DNA of 64,000 nt from Solea solea (lineage: Eukaryota; Chordata; Actinopteri; Pleuronectiformes; Soleidae), in NCBI RefSeq assembly GCF_958295425.1, contig NC_081145.1, positions 14,599,443 through 14,663,442 on the forward strand, written 5' to 3'. A program made the position numbers and the translations under genes. The notes beneath the pieces are model-generated. The model ran no database searches, had not been told where the DNA came from, and saw only the letters and a program-made list of their open reading frames with translations. Position 1 is the stretch's first letter, and each line of letters starts with the position of its first letter. This document shows positions 12,961 through 24,829 of the stretch, one piece after another.

Positions 12961-13068
12961 GCATTTGAGATTAAGTCCCTTTCATGTTTTACCAGAATCA
13001 TATTTCATAAAGTTAAGTACTAGATGAAGACTGCATGAAATTTCTCTCTCTCACTTTCACACAATTTC

Positions 13069-13088
13069 ACACACACACACACACACAC
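13069..13088. repeat. (AC)n microsatellite
   Basis: Ten AC units, followed by a TC-rich stretch and a T/G run to about 13123. Confidence 0.93.
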
Positions 13089-13400
13089 TGTCTCTCTCTG
13101 TCTCACTGCCTCTTTTTTTTTTTGCTCTTTGTGGAGGATTCACAAATGTACATTCAAATGCCCGTGGGAGACTCAGGCTCCCAATCCCCACTGCCAAATA
13201 CCGGAATTTCTAAGAATCACAGTTCAAAAAGGAGACACTTAGCTATCTGCTCTCACATTTCACAAGAGAGCTACAGTCAATGGCCCGGGCAAGGATGCTC
13301 ATAGTGGATGCTTCAGCATCGAGTGGATTATCTCAAATTTCACAGCAACGGTACACTGTTGCCTAACCAAACAACGAGGGTTATTTGTTTTTGCATTAAC

Positions 13401-13428
13401 CACACACACACACACACACACACACACA
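13401..13428. repeat. (CA)14 microsatellite
   Basis: Perfect 28-bp run. Confidence 0.97.
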
Positions 13429-14537
13429 TGGAAATAAAGAGTGTGAACATCATGACCCGGAACATCAACTAATGTCTGGTATCTACTGGAAAACTATTTT
13501 CACAAATTTAATAATAAAAAAGGAGGGGGGGTGAGCTGATGGAAAAAATGTGTCGCAGCAATAGGAAATACAGACATGTGCTTGCATTTAAGGAGGTATT
13601 TTTTCCCCCCTGATTTACACAGGACAGATACACATAACACTTACTTAGTCTTTCAAACATGCTGCACACTGAGCAAACAGTGTTCCGACCCGCGCGGGCC
13701 CTATAAGTCGCACTCAAGGTAAGGAAGGCTTCGCGAGGGAAAAATCATTTAGATTCAAAATGATAAAGCGCACGGCAAATATATGCTACGATACGTTCAA
13801 AAGTCTCACATGTGACGGACTCATTTCGGCAAGATTCCAGGCAGGAGACTAGATCACGACGCCTGCTCACAAACAGCCGGATTCCGTCGCTCAGACGCGC
13901 TCAGGTTGAGGAGCTATCACTCAAGCCCCAAGAGACAGAACACTCACATGCGCGCTCTGTGAGCCTCCTCCATGTCAAGTGGATGGTGTGATATTGTGAC
14001 ACGAAAACTATCTATTCTCTGTCTCCAATCACGCCAGGTCCTCACATGATTAAGGCATTGTGGCAATCAGGCAAATTCTTGCTTTTCCGTGTTTGAGCGA
14101 GAGCAGGAGAGTGCTCCACAAGGGCAGGGCTTCTCCATACAGCAGTGTTTGTTCAATTAAATCCCACATCTCTAGTGGTGCCAGACAGCAGTCTTTGCCA
14201 GCTGTCTGCCAAGCCGCTCTGCTCCATTCTACTCGCCATTTGCTGCCACGACTGCTGTCCGACGCTCAGCACTCAGCCCCTTGTTTTCATAACAGTTCCG
14301 GCACGGACGGCTGGCACAGCTGTTCTGTGGGTCCCCGCGGCCTTTTAAAAAAGGCAATAAATCAATCTCGGCACTCAATACAGGCGGGAAATTGACCAAT
14401 TAGACTGGCCCAAGATGCTTATGTTCAGGCGGACGATTTTACAAATTGGCTATCTATTTATACCAACACATACACTCCACAAGAAAAAAACTCACTGGCT
14501 GCCGTAGTGCATTAATGTTTTTTTTTCTTCTCAGACA

Positions 14538-14565
14538 ACACACACACACACACACACACACACAC
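14538..14565. repeat. (AC)n microsatellite
   Basis: About 14 AC units with one start irregularity (ACA ACAC). Confidence 0.95.
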
Positions 14566-15770
14566 TCGCATATCACATCTTCGTATTCTTAATCGCACAT
14601 CACTCCAGCTCCAAAATGACCACTGCTTCTATTAGTAAGGCAAAAGTGCTGTGATCAAACGTTAAATAGAATTGTTTTATGTTAATTTTTATACTTGTAA
14701 GTGGCTTTGTTAGCAAGTAGAGTCACTTGCTTTGACTAAGCCAGATGAGACTGCTGGTCTAACATGTTTCTCGCACGTTAAGCTTTAGCCAACAATTATT
14801 GATTTGGCGTTTGAATGCACAGGTGCACACAATGCTTGCACAGTATTCTCTTTCTTACTTGCCGCGTCTTTTAAATACCCAGGATATCAACTAATCTTGC
14901 GTTTCACTGTTCTCGTATGACTGTGTGCTCTACAGGTCTGTCACACACTTCTCTTTTCTCCAAACTAGGAAATGAGCTTGATTAGGAGCTACAGGTGCAC
15001 TGGCATCTGTTAGCAATCTGTCTTTGTACTGGCATTTTTTTTCTTCTTCTTCTTCTTCTGCTGCTGCTCTATATAAAAAGGATTGATTGGAAGCCTTTTC
15101 ATTAACCAGATTGAACATATTTCTGTTTCCTCTGTCGTATGATTATCAATCTCTGGGTAACAATCAAATAACAGGCTGCTTGCACCTGTGCAGCTGCATC
15201 TCCATATGCTTTGTCTCGTCACAGGTAATAGTAGAAGTTCGCTGTTTGTTCCCAGAAACTGGCTGATGCAACACTTGGGCTAAATCATGCATATGATCCA
15301 GAAAGGAGCCACAACGGTGGTTTTGTAGAGCCGCTGGCGAAACGCAGTAAGACCTAATTAGTGCTACTCTGTAACAAAGTCCACTGTCTACGTTTCTCAA
15401 GAATGCCATGAGCACAAGCAGCAGCAGCCCCTTATGTTATGCTAAGTAGAACTCCTGAGCATCATTATCATTCAGTCTTCTTGCCTGCAGACTCATTTAT
15501 GCTTACATGTCACTTTCCCCCCCATAAAGTCTATTCAGCTGATTAACACACACACACACACACAAGCACAGAGTTACTTATAAGGTTATTGTCCTTATCC
15601 CAAGCACTTGATCTGGCAACCCCCTGTGATGTGGACAATAAAATAACAAGGGAAAGAAAACAAATAGGTGTATGTTGTTTTTCCTGCCCGAGTTCTTTCT
15701 CCCAAACAGGATGGAAGTGGCGACTCTTCAGCTATAGTAAGGGATAAAAACCCCACAGCCTATGATGTAA
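14566..15770. other. Unique non-coding DNA
   Basis: No gene is seen. It contains a (TTC)n/(CTG)n patch at about 15041-15068 and (CA)n at 15545-15564. At 15205-15231 the plus strand reads TGCTTTGTCTCGTCACAG followed at once by GTAATAG, an acceptor abutting a weaker donor. This is a lower-quality version of the motif noted at 47.25 kb. Confidence 0.45.
15545..15564. repeat. (AC)n microsatellite
   Basis: Ten AC units. Confidence 0.93.
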
Positions 15771-16070
15771 GGCTGCAACTAACGACTGTTTCCATAATCG
15801 ATGAATCTGTCGATTATTTTCCTGATTGATTGATTACTTGTTTGGTGGAAAATGTTCAGCGATTTTTCCCAGAAGCTCTCAAAAGTCTTATTTTGTCCAC
15901 AAACTATTCAATTGTAATGTTTTAACTGATTTGTTCTATGGAGCAGGAGGAACCAGGAAATATTACAATTTAAGAAGCTGAAACCACAGAGAACTTTATT
16001 TAAAAAAACAACCTCAAACTGATTAATCGACTATCAAAATAGTTGATAATTCATTTAGTCATCGATTCAT
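15771..16070. mobile_element. MITE-like element of the GGCTGCAACTAACGA family
   Basis: The left end GGCTGCAACTAACGACTG and the internal words ATAATCGATGAATCTGTCG, TTTTGTCCACAAAC, AAGAAGCTGAAACCA and GATTAATCGACTATCAAAAT follow a short non-autonomous repeat very common in percomorph fish. The right end should mirror the left (GTTGCAG-type) but has drifted to ATCGATTCATTC. There is no coding capacity. A related, more decayed copy lies at 53913-54172. I am sure it is a dispersed fish repeat; assigning it to a DNA-transposon superfamily is inference. Confidence 0.7.
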
Positions 16071-16738
16071 TCATGCTCATTCGCATCTCATCGTGCATGA
16101 TCATTTATGCCATTCACAACCAAATGAAGTGGTGCGATTTGTACACAACGTTTTTTACAACTAAAAAGAAGAATTGGCTGAACCGCATTTCACCACACAT
16201 TGTGGCAGCACTTTTGGAAATATTTAAATAATACAACAGGGTTCAAACACTTCCATTTTGACGCAATCAATTACCCTCTTTATTCCTCAATTCCAGCCCC
16301 TTAAATATTAATATGATTCCATAATGAGGCTGAGTGGTCAGAATCACTCACTGTCCCTCAAGGCAGCTTCACAGTGGACGAGAGCACAGACCTCACTTGA
16401 TGAATAAAACCGTCCCATTAAGCTGCACTCCACCACTCACACGCGTCTCTGTGGAAATTTTGTCTTCCTCTTTGTCACAGGGACAAAATAAAAGACTCCA
16501 CGTGCACAGTTTCCAGGTGCCTCCTCTAATAACTACATTCTTCACCTGGTGACTCGAGCTGCATGCTGCCAAGTGATAATGCATTGTAACAGGCTCGTGT
16601 GTGCGCAAGTGTGCGCTTGCATACGTATATTGTGTTGGAGTCTGGCTGTGTGCTCAGCCGTATAACACAAGGACTCTGGTAAGGAAACAAATACATTGCA
16701 AAAAGCCAATGTTGTTGGCAGTAAACAACAAAATAGAT

Positions 16739-16762
16739 CCTCCTCCTCCTCCTCCTCCTCCT
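16739..16762. repeat. (TCC)8 microsatellite
   Basis: Eight TCC units followed by imperfect CGTCCTCGTC. Confidence 0.93.
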
Positions 16763-17626
16763 CGTCCTCGTCATCTCTCTAGTTCTCTTGTGCTTCTAAA
16801 TGAACTGTATGATGACTCTATGGGGTCAGTGACATACAGGCAACCCTTCAACTGACTTTTGCTTCCTATAGTTCTCACTAAGCCAGCCTCACTATTTCTG
16901 GTAAGCTGTGAGTCAAAGACGCAGAGATGTTTTGCAGTCGGCGTCTGCACAAGTTACCAAGAGACTGAGAAATGAGATCCTTAAGATCACTGCTGCTGTT
17001 ACATTTCAAAGCGCAATTTTCTTAAATTGCTGCACAAGTTACTAAAATCAGACCCCAATTAGAATCCGATTTTTTTTCCGATTGGACTTAAAGAGTGGCT
17101 GTATTATCAGCTCTGTCTAGGATAGTGGCGACCGTTGCTCGTCTCCCGACTGAGGCTTTTATGTGTACGGCCCCATATCATGCAACTCTCACAATCTAAT
17201 TAGCTTCTCTCCAATAGAAGAACACAAATTCAGAAATGCAGCTTAAAAAAAAAAAAAAAGGCTGAAAGATAACTGGTGTTTCTGCATTTATCGGCAGATC
17301 CTCCCTTTCATGTGTCATGTGAAAATGAGTCGCCATGCTACTGAATCATCACTATTTAGACAGTCAGCTAATACACTGTGAAATGAGCGCCACTCCACCA
17401 TCAGGAAGCAATATAAATCATACTCCGAATAGAGCTTTTGACAAGATCGTATTATTTCTATAATACTAGCAGCTTGATATTTCTTGTAATGGTGTATTAG
17501 GACACGGTCCTGCCTTGAAACTGCAATGACCTTTCCGCGCACAACTTAGCATAATATTCGTCAGAGAATTGAAGTGACAGTAGAATCAGCTACTAAATTC
17601 AATAGTTTTATAAAGCACACACCCAC

Positions 17627-17644
17627 ACGCACGCACGCACGCAC
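17627..17644. repeat. (CGCA)n microsatellite
   Basis: Four to five units within a broader CA-rich stretch (17616-17645). Confidence 0.9.
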
Positions 17645-19344
17645 ATGTACACAGTGTTACGCGACACTCGGAGGCTTACAGGCAAACTGAGGCATGTGCA
17701 GATTCACCCAGACACATACACACACACACAAGCGGAGATGAGGCAACCACTGAACCATAAAACATCTTCATCCATCTCTGTTCCCATGGCAACAAGTGAA
17801 ATCATATTCCTTTAACAACTTTGTTCTCCACTCGAAAATGTAGCCATCTGCTAAAAACATATAGTAACACTGAAAAGTTATATGATGAATATTTTAGGGG
17901 GCTTTGCTTTGGGCTGCAGGCGTTATGGTTTCTGGCCAACATCTTCCTTTGAGCCTGAAAGAGAAAAAAAACGAGAAAAAGAAAAAAAAAAAAACGCCAC
18001 ATCCTCCCCCACTGTGGATGCTGCTGAGGGGGACGTCCTTCTTCAGGAAAATCCTGGCTGCTCAGACTCCTTAACAGCTATATTTCTTCCACCGGAGCGC
18101 CACGGAATTATAGCTGACCTGTCTTTTTCCTTTTTGAGCCAAACGTAATTTGTATCACAGGGTGGATTTATAGTTTGGGATTTTTCTTCCTGTGAGGCTA
18201 GATTTATTTTGTACGTGTGTACATTTTTATTTATTTTTTTTTTAATTTGCAAAATTGAAATGCTTCGAAATATTACGTTTGAATAAAAGGCTTGAAATTA
18301 TAATTTCAGTTATGTGTTCTCCAGGTTTTAGGCTGATTTAGTTTGTATTTGTGTGCGCACGTGAGTATGTGTGTGTTTGATCAGGATTAATACGTTTTCT
18401 TTTACAAAGCTGATTAACAATCATGACTCCTTTGAATAAGCCTGATGATAATAGCATTTTTACACCTGAAGAGTCTTGATGATGCATATTTCACAGTAGT
18501 TTGAAAAAGAAAATTAAAAATTAAAAACAAAAAAAAACTTGGGCCTCTTCTCTTTGAATATTAGTTTCTCAGTAGCATCTTCATTGGTACTAATCGGAAG
18601 AATGGCTTTACTTTCAGTCGTCTGAACCATGAAATGATCTATTCTCTGCTGTTAATGACAAATATTGAATGTCTTTTAAAGTCTCAGGGCAAAGTACTCG
18701 AAATATTAATAACTGCACAGCTTGTCAAACATAACAATTTATCTATCGTGTATCTGATTTTAAATGAATCCATGGTGCTGACTTGACAATTAAGTAAGTG
18801 ATGGTGAAATCCAAACACCAGCTTAACCAGTAGCACGGCATGCTGGACTCTAACTGTGGGCAAATAAATATCAAGCAGATGATATTACTGGATATTGATT
18901 TTTTTAAAACTGCAATTTGCCTATAAACAAACATTTTTCAACACGCATATGACGTGAACGTATTCATCATGGTCATGGATGATATTAGTTCATAGGATAT
19001 AAAACAAAATTGGTGTTATGATTGTGTTGAGAGTGTGTGGTTTGGGCAAATGCGTTCAAGCATATCAATAAAATATTCATAGAAATCGTTAATGTCTTTA
19101 TCAAAATAAATTCAAATTCATGAACTCTAATGAGCTGCATGTGTACATGTTCATACGTCAAATACTCTAAAAAGTCTTCCGAGTCCAGTGTGAAAGAGAA
19201 TTTTCAATTTGAAAACAACACAACAACTAATCTGAGATTTTTTCCCCTCACTAGCAAATCTGCCCAGTGAAGCTACACGTAGTACATCTGTTTATTTCTC
19301 TCTTTCTCACGTGCACGTTCATTTAAAAATGCGTTGCTTTGTTT

Positions 19345-19366
19345 TTGTTGTTGTTGTTGTTGTTGT
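19345..19366. repeat. (TTG)7 microsatellite
   Basis: Seven TTG units followed by a T run. The minus strand reads as poly-Gln and is an artefact. Confidence 0.93.
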
Positions 19367-19619
19367 TTTTTACAAAGATAACAATGACGAACAGCTGAGA
19401 GCACACTTAAGACAACACAGCTTACTCTAGCCTGCTCTCCCTCCTCTGGTCTGGACCTGTGCCAGAGAGCTTTACATGGGTTGAAACCCCATTGCTTACC
19501 AGTGGGTTCACTCCACGTGCAATACATCACAGGTGGACAGGACGCTGCTGAGGAATAAAAGGGACAACTGAACCAGTATATTAAGTACAACAGCATCCAA
19601 TCCATAAAAGTCAGCATTA

Positions 19620-19830
19620 ATAGCCGGGCCAGCGATTTAATATTTCATCTACAATGAGGCCAATTTAGAGGGGAAATGAGCTGTTGGAAAGATGCCCATT
19701 TTTTACTACTGTGCCACAAGACATCGTCACATTATTTACTCTGCCCCGACCCCTTCACCTGCCAGAATTAATGACTCAGAAAAAGCTAATTATCCAGTTT
19801 AATCTGGATTATAATGTACGTTCTCCTGAC
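19620..19830. promoter_or_regulatory. Candidate regulatory element with a homeodomain palindrome
   Basis: Complex, non-repetitive AT-rich sequence with clustered TAAT/ATTA cores: CAGAATTAATGAC, AAAGCTAATTATCC and the perfect palindromic arrangement TAATCTGGATTA at 19800-19811. The last is a TAAT-N4-ATTA (P4-type) dimer site of paired-class homeodomains, and its GGATTA half fits K50 proteins such as OTX/PITX. The motif is seen directly. That the block is a conserved enhancer is inference from texture, because no second species is available here. Confidence 0.3.
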
Positions 19831-22800
19831 CGGCAGCAACAGTTTGCGCAGCATATGCAGCGAGTCTGTGGTGTTCCGCTGACCTCGTGTCGAACATTAC
19901 TCTGGAGGACTGACACTCTACCCGGCAGATGGGGGGGAAGACCACGCTCACTGTGTTCAGGAGAGTTAAGAGTCTGGCTCAAACTACGCACATTAACAAC
20001 ACGGCCAACACATCTGTTTCATCCTGTGGTTACACTTGGATTCCACTCGCTTTTTTTATCGTGCTGCTTTTCGGTTGTCTGGGAGCGACTTACAGCACAT
20101 CTGACCAGGCCCAGGAAAGAGGGCATGTGGTCCAGGGGAAATGTTTGTCTTCTTTTCTTTCGAGAGCTGTGAGAAGTTTGCGTATAACCACAGACGTGTA
20201 ATGAGCACTGTTGTGGATTTCTGAGGCTCTTCTCTTTTTGCTTTTTTTCTTCATTTATTTGTATTTTGGAGAGCTGGAATTTACCACCACCACTTCAGAT
20301 TTTCACAAAAGCCCTGTAATCCAACACAAACACAAACCAACTCAATAAAAATAGTTCCAAAACAAAAACAGGGCTTCGTCTGGTCAGCTCGGAAGGAAAC
20401 TCTGCCAGTGTTTCGACACACTTTATTCACCTGTGTTAGAACTGCTGAGTGACTTATGTATTGAGCTAATTCTCAGAACAATAATGTGGACGAGATGAAG
20501 TGCTATGTTACAGCAGTGACATATCTACAGTAGTAACACTGACACCTGCTGGGAGAGGAGAATCTCCTGGCTGAATTTGGGGACAGGAAGATAATTCACC
20601 CACAACTGAAAAGGAGTGACTTCAGCATCTTTATACCAACTTCAACATTATAGGATATGCAAAACAGTGACTCCTGTGAGAGAAAACGAGGTATAAATAC
20701 TTGATCCACTTCATTGACTTTGTCTTGAAAGTGTCTGAAGTAATAATGACATAATAAATTAACGCAAACCCACTGAGGCACACTCAGCCGACAAACTGCG
20801 GTGGGCTGAAGGGTGTGTTAAGTGACGGGCGAAGGATTTGAGCTTAAATACAAATATCTTTTCTCTTGTTGACTGAGTCCTCGGGCTGAGGGGCAACTAA
20901 AAGTAAATCTTCCCCTTCCCCGACACTCTTTTACCACAGTAACTCGAGGGTGGAGGTGGCAGTGGGTGGAGGAATAAATCATTTGGCACTTAAAGCCATG
21001 CATGTGAGGAGAGACCAACTTTGCCTGTAAAATAATCACAAATACAAGTGAAATTGTTCCATTTTGAACAGCATGTTTCCTAATGTAAAAGTGGCAGGTG
21101 GCATGGTTCAAGTGGGCTTTGATTGATCCCCAGCTGTTCACAAAATTGTCCATCGTCATAGAATTCAGGTCAGAGTGATAAGCATTGTGGGCACTCCTTC
21201 TGGGAGTGCTATTCACTGTTCTCACTTCTCATCCAGGGGTTCTAAGCCTGTGTGGTACATGGTGCTGTTCCACTGTCAGGCAAGCAACGTACAGCAGGGA
21301 CACACAAAGTGGCAGAAGATTGTGTAATACTAATATAACTACTACTAATAAAAAAGAATAATCATAATAATAATAATTATTATTATGCGGTGTAAATGTG
21401 TAAGATAATTGTGAGTTCTCTTCTGGCAGAAAAAGGTGAGTTTTTCCGCAAAGATGAAAACAAATGAAGTCAATTCTCAATTTAAAACAGAGTGGAATTA
21501 AAAAAAGACGGAAACCATTTGTGCTTTTTCTTGCCAACCTGGCAAATAATCAAAGCCTCCAACAAAAGATGAAGGGGGGGAGAGAAAAGTGAAATAAAAA
21601 CTACATGAGCAGTCATACATTTCTAATGGGACTCTTAATCTTGCAACGGAGACTTTCAATAGTGAATTAGTCTTTTTTTGTGTTTCTTTAATGCTTCCAA
21701 GAGAAATATATGCAAATCTCTAGCTAATGCTAACAGCAGTGACAAAGGAGCCAGTTCTTCAGTGCTGCAGTGCAGTAGTGGCCAGCATAATGCCTCCAGA
21801 TTCCAACCAGGCCTCCTGGATCAAACCCAGTCATGACTGCATGTGGATGATTTCTGAAAGGAGTGTTTCTCTCATCTACAAGCACCTCTATGAAGTCTAT
21901 GTTGTTTTCTTTAAGACGAGGCTATAACTGAACCACTCGTGCATTAAATACTAAATAATAAATAGACTCCCTTACAAAGAAAAAAACATATATATATAAC
22001 ATGAGTGACACAATGTTATTCAATTCCACAAAAAATAATTGTCAAGATGATCTTTGGGGGAAAAAAAAAAGAAATCAAATGCATGTTTTAAAGTAATGAC
22101 CTATGGAAATAAGAATAAAATGTAATAAAGTTGCACAGTATATCACAAATATTTATCAGCCAAATGTATATAATTCTGCTGCTTTGTTCTCCTGCTCTTA
22201 TAGATATTTCCGTCATTGATGAGCAACACATTTCCATATGATGCTTGATGACACACAATCAGGAGACATTGATGTAGGCAATTGAAATCCATGCGTTTTC
22301 ATTTTGAAGGGGCCTGCCTGGCAAAGTCTAAACATGGTTAACTAGTACAGGCACAGTTAATCCTTTTATCTAGATCCCTGCTGCAGGGGATCCCAAACAC
22401 ATTCTGATTAAAAAAGGAAACGTGGGCAATGAACAGTTTAAGAATCATGGGCCCTAAACAGATAAAGGCGGAACATCTTGTTGCTATGGCAGTGCATATG
22501 GAATGACTGGCGACAGTTCTCTCCCGTCTAATATATTCACATTATTTATGAAATATTTTATAAGTAGCATAGCAAATGCTAAATATAAATCCCAAAGAGA
22601 TGCTGTGTGCCTTTCCAGTTATGGAATGCCAGTGACCGTGTTACACCACTGCTTCTTTGGAAAGGCTGTGTGTGTTTGTTGACTGCTTTCGAGTCTCCCA
22701 TTCACTCGTTCTTCAATAGGAGAAAAGAAAAAGTAAAAAAAAAAAGAATCCTCAGTCTTCTAATACTGCAGATAGAAACCATGAACAAAAGAGACAATTT

Positions 22801-22989
22801 GATCTGCTCATGTGGGAGATCAGATTGCCATCTGAGATTTATCCAATGCACTTCAGGATACAAGTAAAGAACTACCACAGAAAAAAAAAAAAAATTATAA
22901 TATCATATAGAATAGGTCATGTGCATTAAATTCAATTCATTATTTTCACATTGCTATCACATTAGTCTATGCTCAATAACTAAAGTAAA
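19831..22989. other. Unique non-coding DNA
   Basis: No gene is supported. The plus frame at 19684-20172 (162 codons) has no recognisable domain and a composition close to that of its other frames. (AAT/ATT)n with an inverted centre lies at about 21340-21385, and A runs at about 22060-22071 and 22881-22894. At 21421-21441 an acceptor-like TTCTCTTCTGGCAG is followed six bases later by a strong donor, GTGAGT. Confidence 0.45.
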
Positions 22990-23720
22990 AACAAAGTGTT
23001 AAAGTGAAAATGTTTCTATTCAAAATGAAAAACTGAAATATCATATTGACATGAGGATTTCGACTCTCCACTCAGCACGTTTGGCAGTGATGACAGCCTC
23101 GAGTGTTCTGAGGAGACAAGCTTCTGCTATTCTTCCTTCCCATGCAGTGTCAGGTTGAACGAGGACTGTCGTGGACACACCACTCTCAGGGTTCTCCAGA
23201 TATGATCAATTTGGTTCTCAGCTCTTGCTGGGCCATTCACAGAAATGTCCAAATTGCTCCACAGGTCTTCACAGTGGTGTGATATTAGGCAGGGGGATGA
23301 ATGATGTCTGCTTTCATCCAGGCATGATGCTTAAAACTGTCTTGACCAAAAAAAAAGTAATTTACAGTCTAAAAGTTGCTTTCCTGATTTAATTCTCACA
23401 TCTCAACACAGGACATCTCGTAATCGCTCTTACCAACACCCTGATCCCTAAGTCAACCAGCACATATCCATGTTTAATTCCAGCAGTCATCGTGCTCTTG
23501 GGAATCTTTAGTGAGGAAAAAATTCCAGCAGCCTTCCCAAAATCTTGTCTCAGAGTTCTGATATTCATTGTCAGCTGTGAGACCTCATGCATGTACATGC
23601 GTATGCCTTTTACACGAGGTGGACTCAGAAACAAATATTATCAAGAGAAATGGAAGGCACCTGGGATCATTTTGATTGTTCTAGCAAATATTGTGAACAT
23701 TCGGATATTCCTTTTTTACT
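22990..23720 (-). pseudogene. Tc1-like transposase relic (Tc1/mariner)
   Basis: Read on the plus strand, this segment follows the antisense of a teleost Tc1-like element from end to end. It runs from the terminal AT-rich part through the recognisable stretches TTTGGCAGTGATGACAGCC, GTGTCAGGTTGAACGAGG, TCTCCAGATATGATCAAT and CTTGCTGGGCCATTCACAG. It continues with CTCTTGGGAATCTTTAG and CTTGTCTCAGAGTTCTG and ends in AGGTGGACTCAGAAAC. The minus-strand remnant at about 23389-23634 contains a stretch resembling the paired-like (helix-turn-helix) DNA-binding domain of Tc1 transposases (AAGIFSSLKIPKSTMTAGIK). Intact elements are about 1.3-1.6 kb; this one is about 730 bp, so much of the DDE catalytic part is deleted or unreadable and several frames are broken. 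It cannot be active. Confidence 0.85.
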
Positions 23721-24629
23721 AAATGTGCTAAATAGAAAGGCAAAAGACAACATGAGAAAAATTCTAAATGCACTGTGAGAAATGTCTTAATATTTATACA
23801 CTAAAAAACACACAGGAATCAGCACAGAATAGATTTTTAAAGTATAGAGTATCAGAGGCAGACAGATGTGAACTAGCTATCTAGGATAGGACACATTACC
23901 CTCCCCACCACACCCCCCTGTCGACATACTGTGACAGAGCAGGACAACTGCACTGCTATTTCTCCTGTCAATACTCTCCCAGCATCCATTTTCACCTGGA
24001 TGACACCTTTTACTGGTCAAGGGATGAATAAATCACACTTAGTGTACTCCCCTGGTAGTTTTACTAAAAAAAGGATATCAACATGAAGGAGGACTGCAGT
24101 GTTTTCCTGTCATCGCTGCCCCTGAGGTACGGTGAAAAATTACCGTTGATAAAATATCATTTTTCAAAGAGCCTTATTGCTCTTTTAATCTATCCGCCAC
24201 AATGGATGGCTTCTGGGATGTGTTTCATATCATCTGAACACAAACAATCTTTCAAAGGGCTTAATAACAGTTACACAAATGAGAGTCATTAATTACCTGC
24301 TAATGGAATAATAGATGTGCCATCTCGTGCAGCTATACACCAGGAAAGGTGTGGGGCTTAACAAAAAAAAAAAGAAAATCTAGGACTCCACTTGTCTTTG
24401 AGCTTCATTAGTGCTCCAACACAAGCACCCTAATGCAAATACAGGCACTAAAATATGCTGATCATATTCTCTCTGATTCTAGTTATCTGTTTGCATAATG
24501 ATAGAAAAATTCACAAGTGGGAATCATTCCAGCTGCAAAGAAAGGCCAAGGTAAAGAAGTGAAGCAAAATGTGCTGTGATCTGAATATTACTGTGTAGAT
24601 TCCTAAGGAATGTTTTTATGGTTATTTTT
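23721..24629. other. Unique non-coding DNA before the gap
   Basis: No gene is seen. Sequence is AT-rich with a short A-rich run near 24362-24373. Frames of about 70 codons have no recognisable content. Confidence 0.45.
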
Positions 24630-24829
24630 NNNNNNNNNNNNNNNNNNNNNNNNNNNNNNNNNNNNNNNNNNNNNNNNNNNNNNNNNNNNNNNNNNNNNNN
24701 NNNNNNNNNNNNNNNNNNNNNNNNNNNNNNNNNNNNNNNNNNNNNNNNNNNNNNNNNNNNNNNNNNNNNNNNNNNNNNNNNNNNNNNNNNNNNNNNNNNN
24801 NNNNNNNNNNNNNNNNNNNNNNNNNNNNN
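24630..24829. other. Assembly gap, 200 N
   Basis: Exactly 200 undetermined bases. A round number usually means a placeholder rather than a measured length. Frames spanning it are meaningless. Confidence 0.99.

Larger units (their letters stand above)
12961..14537. other. Non-coding DNA with CA repeats; possible conserved element at its end
   Basis: No gene is seen. It includes (AC)n at 13069-13088 and (CA)14 at 13401-13428. About 14140-14430 is complex sequence ending in CAATAAATCAATCTCGGC and GACCAATTAGACTGG, with an open frame of 111 codons (14060-14395, plus) whose product I do not recognise. The texture suits a conserved non-coding element, but I cannot test conservation. Confidence 0.4.
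16071..19619. other. AT-rich unique non-coding DNA
   Basis: No gene is supported. Simple repeats are (TCC)n at 16739-16762, an A run near 17245, (CGCA)n at 17627-17644 and (TTG)n at 19345-19366. A 13-bp direct repeat, CTGCACAAGTTAC, occurs at 16945-16957 and 17030-17042. A/G-rich and T-rich patches near 17957-17995 and 18230-18245 explain the basic-residue frames there. Confidence 0.45.

Noticed and set aside
12327..13001. Overlapping 80-130 codon frames, Ser/Leu/Pro-rich
   Set aside because: Produced by the GA/TC-rich tract and its flank; several frames are open at once, which is typical of composition rather than coding.
14900..15240. Acceptor-donor fusion TCGTCACAG|GTAATAG as a second recursive splice site
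   Set aside because: The donor half is weak (GTAATA) and the pyrimidine tract is broken; kept only as a note in the block description.
19684..20172. 162-codon plus frame
   Set aside because: Overlaps the homeodomain-site block, has no recognisable domain or exon boundaries, and a frame this long is expected about 0.3 times by chance.
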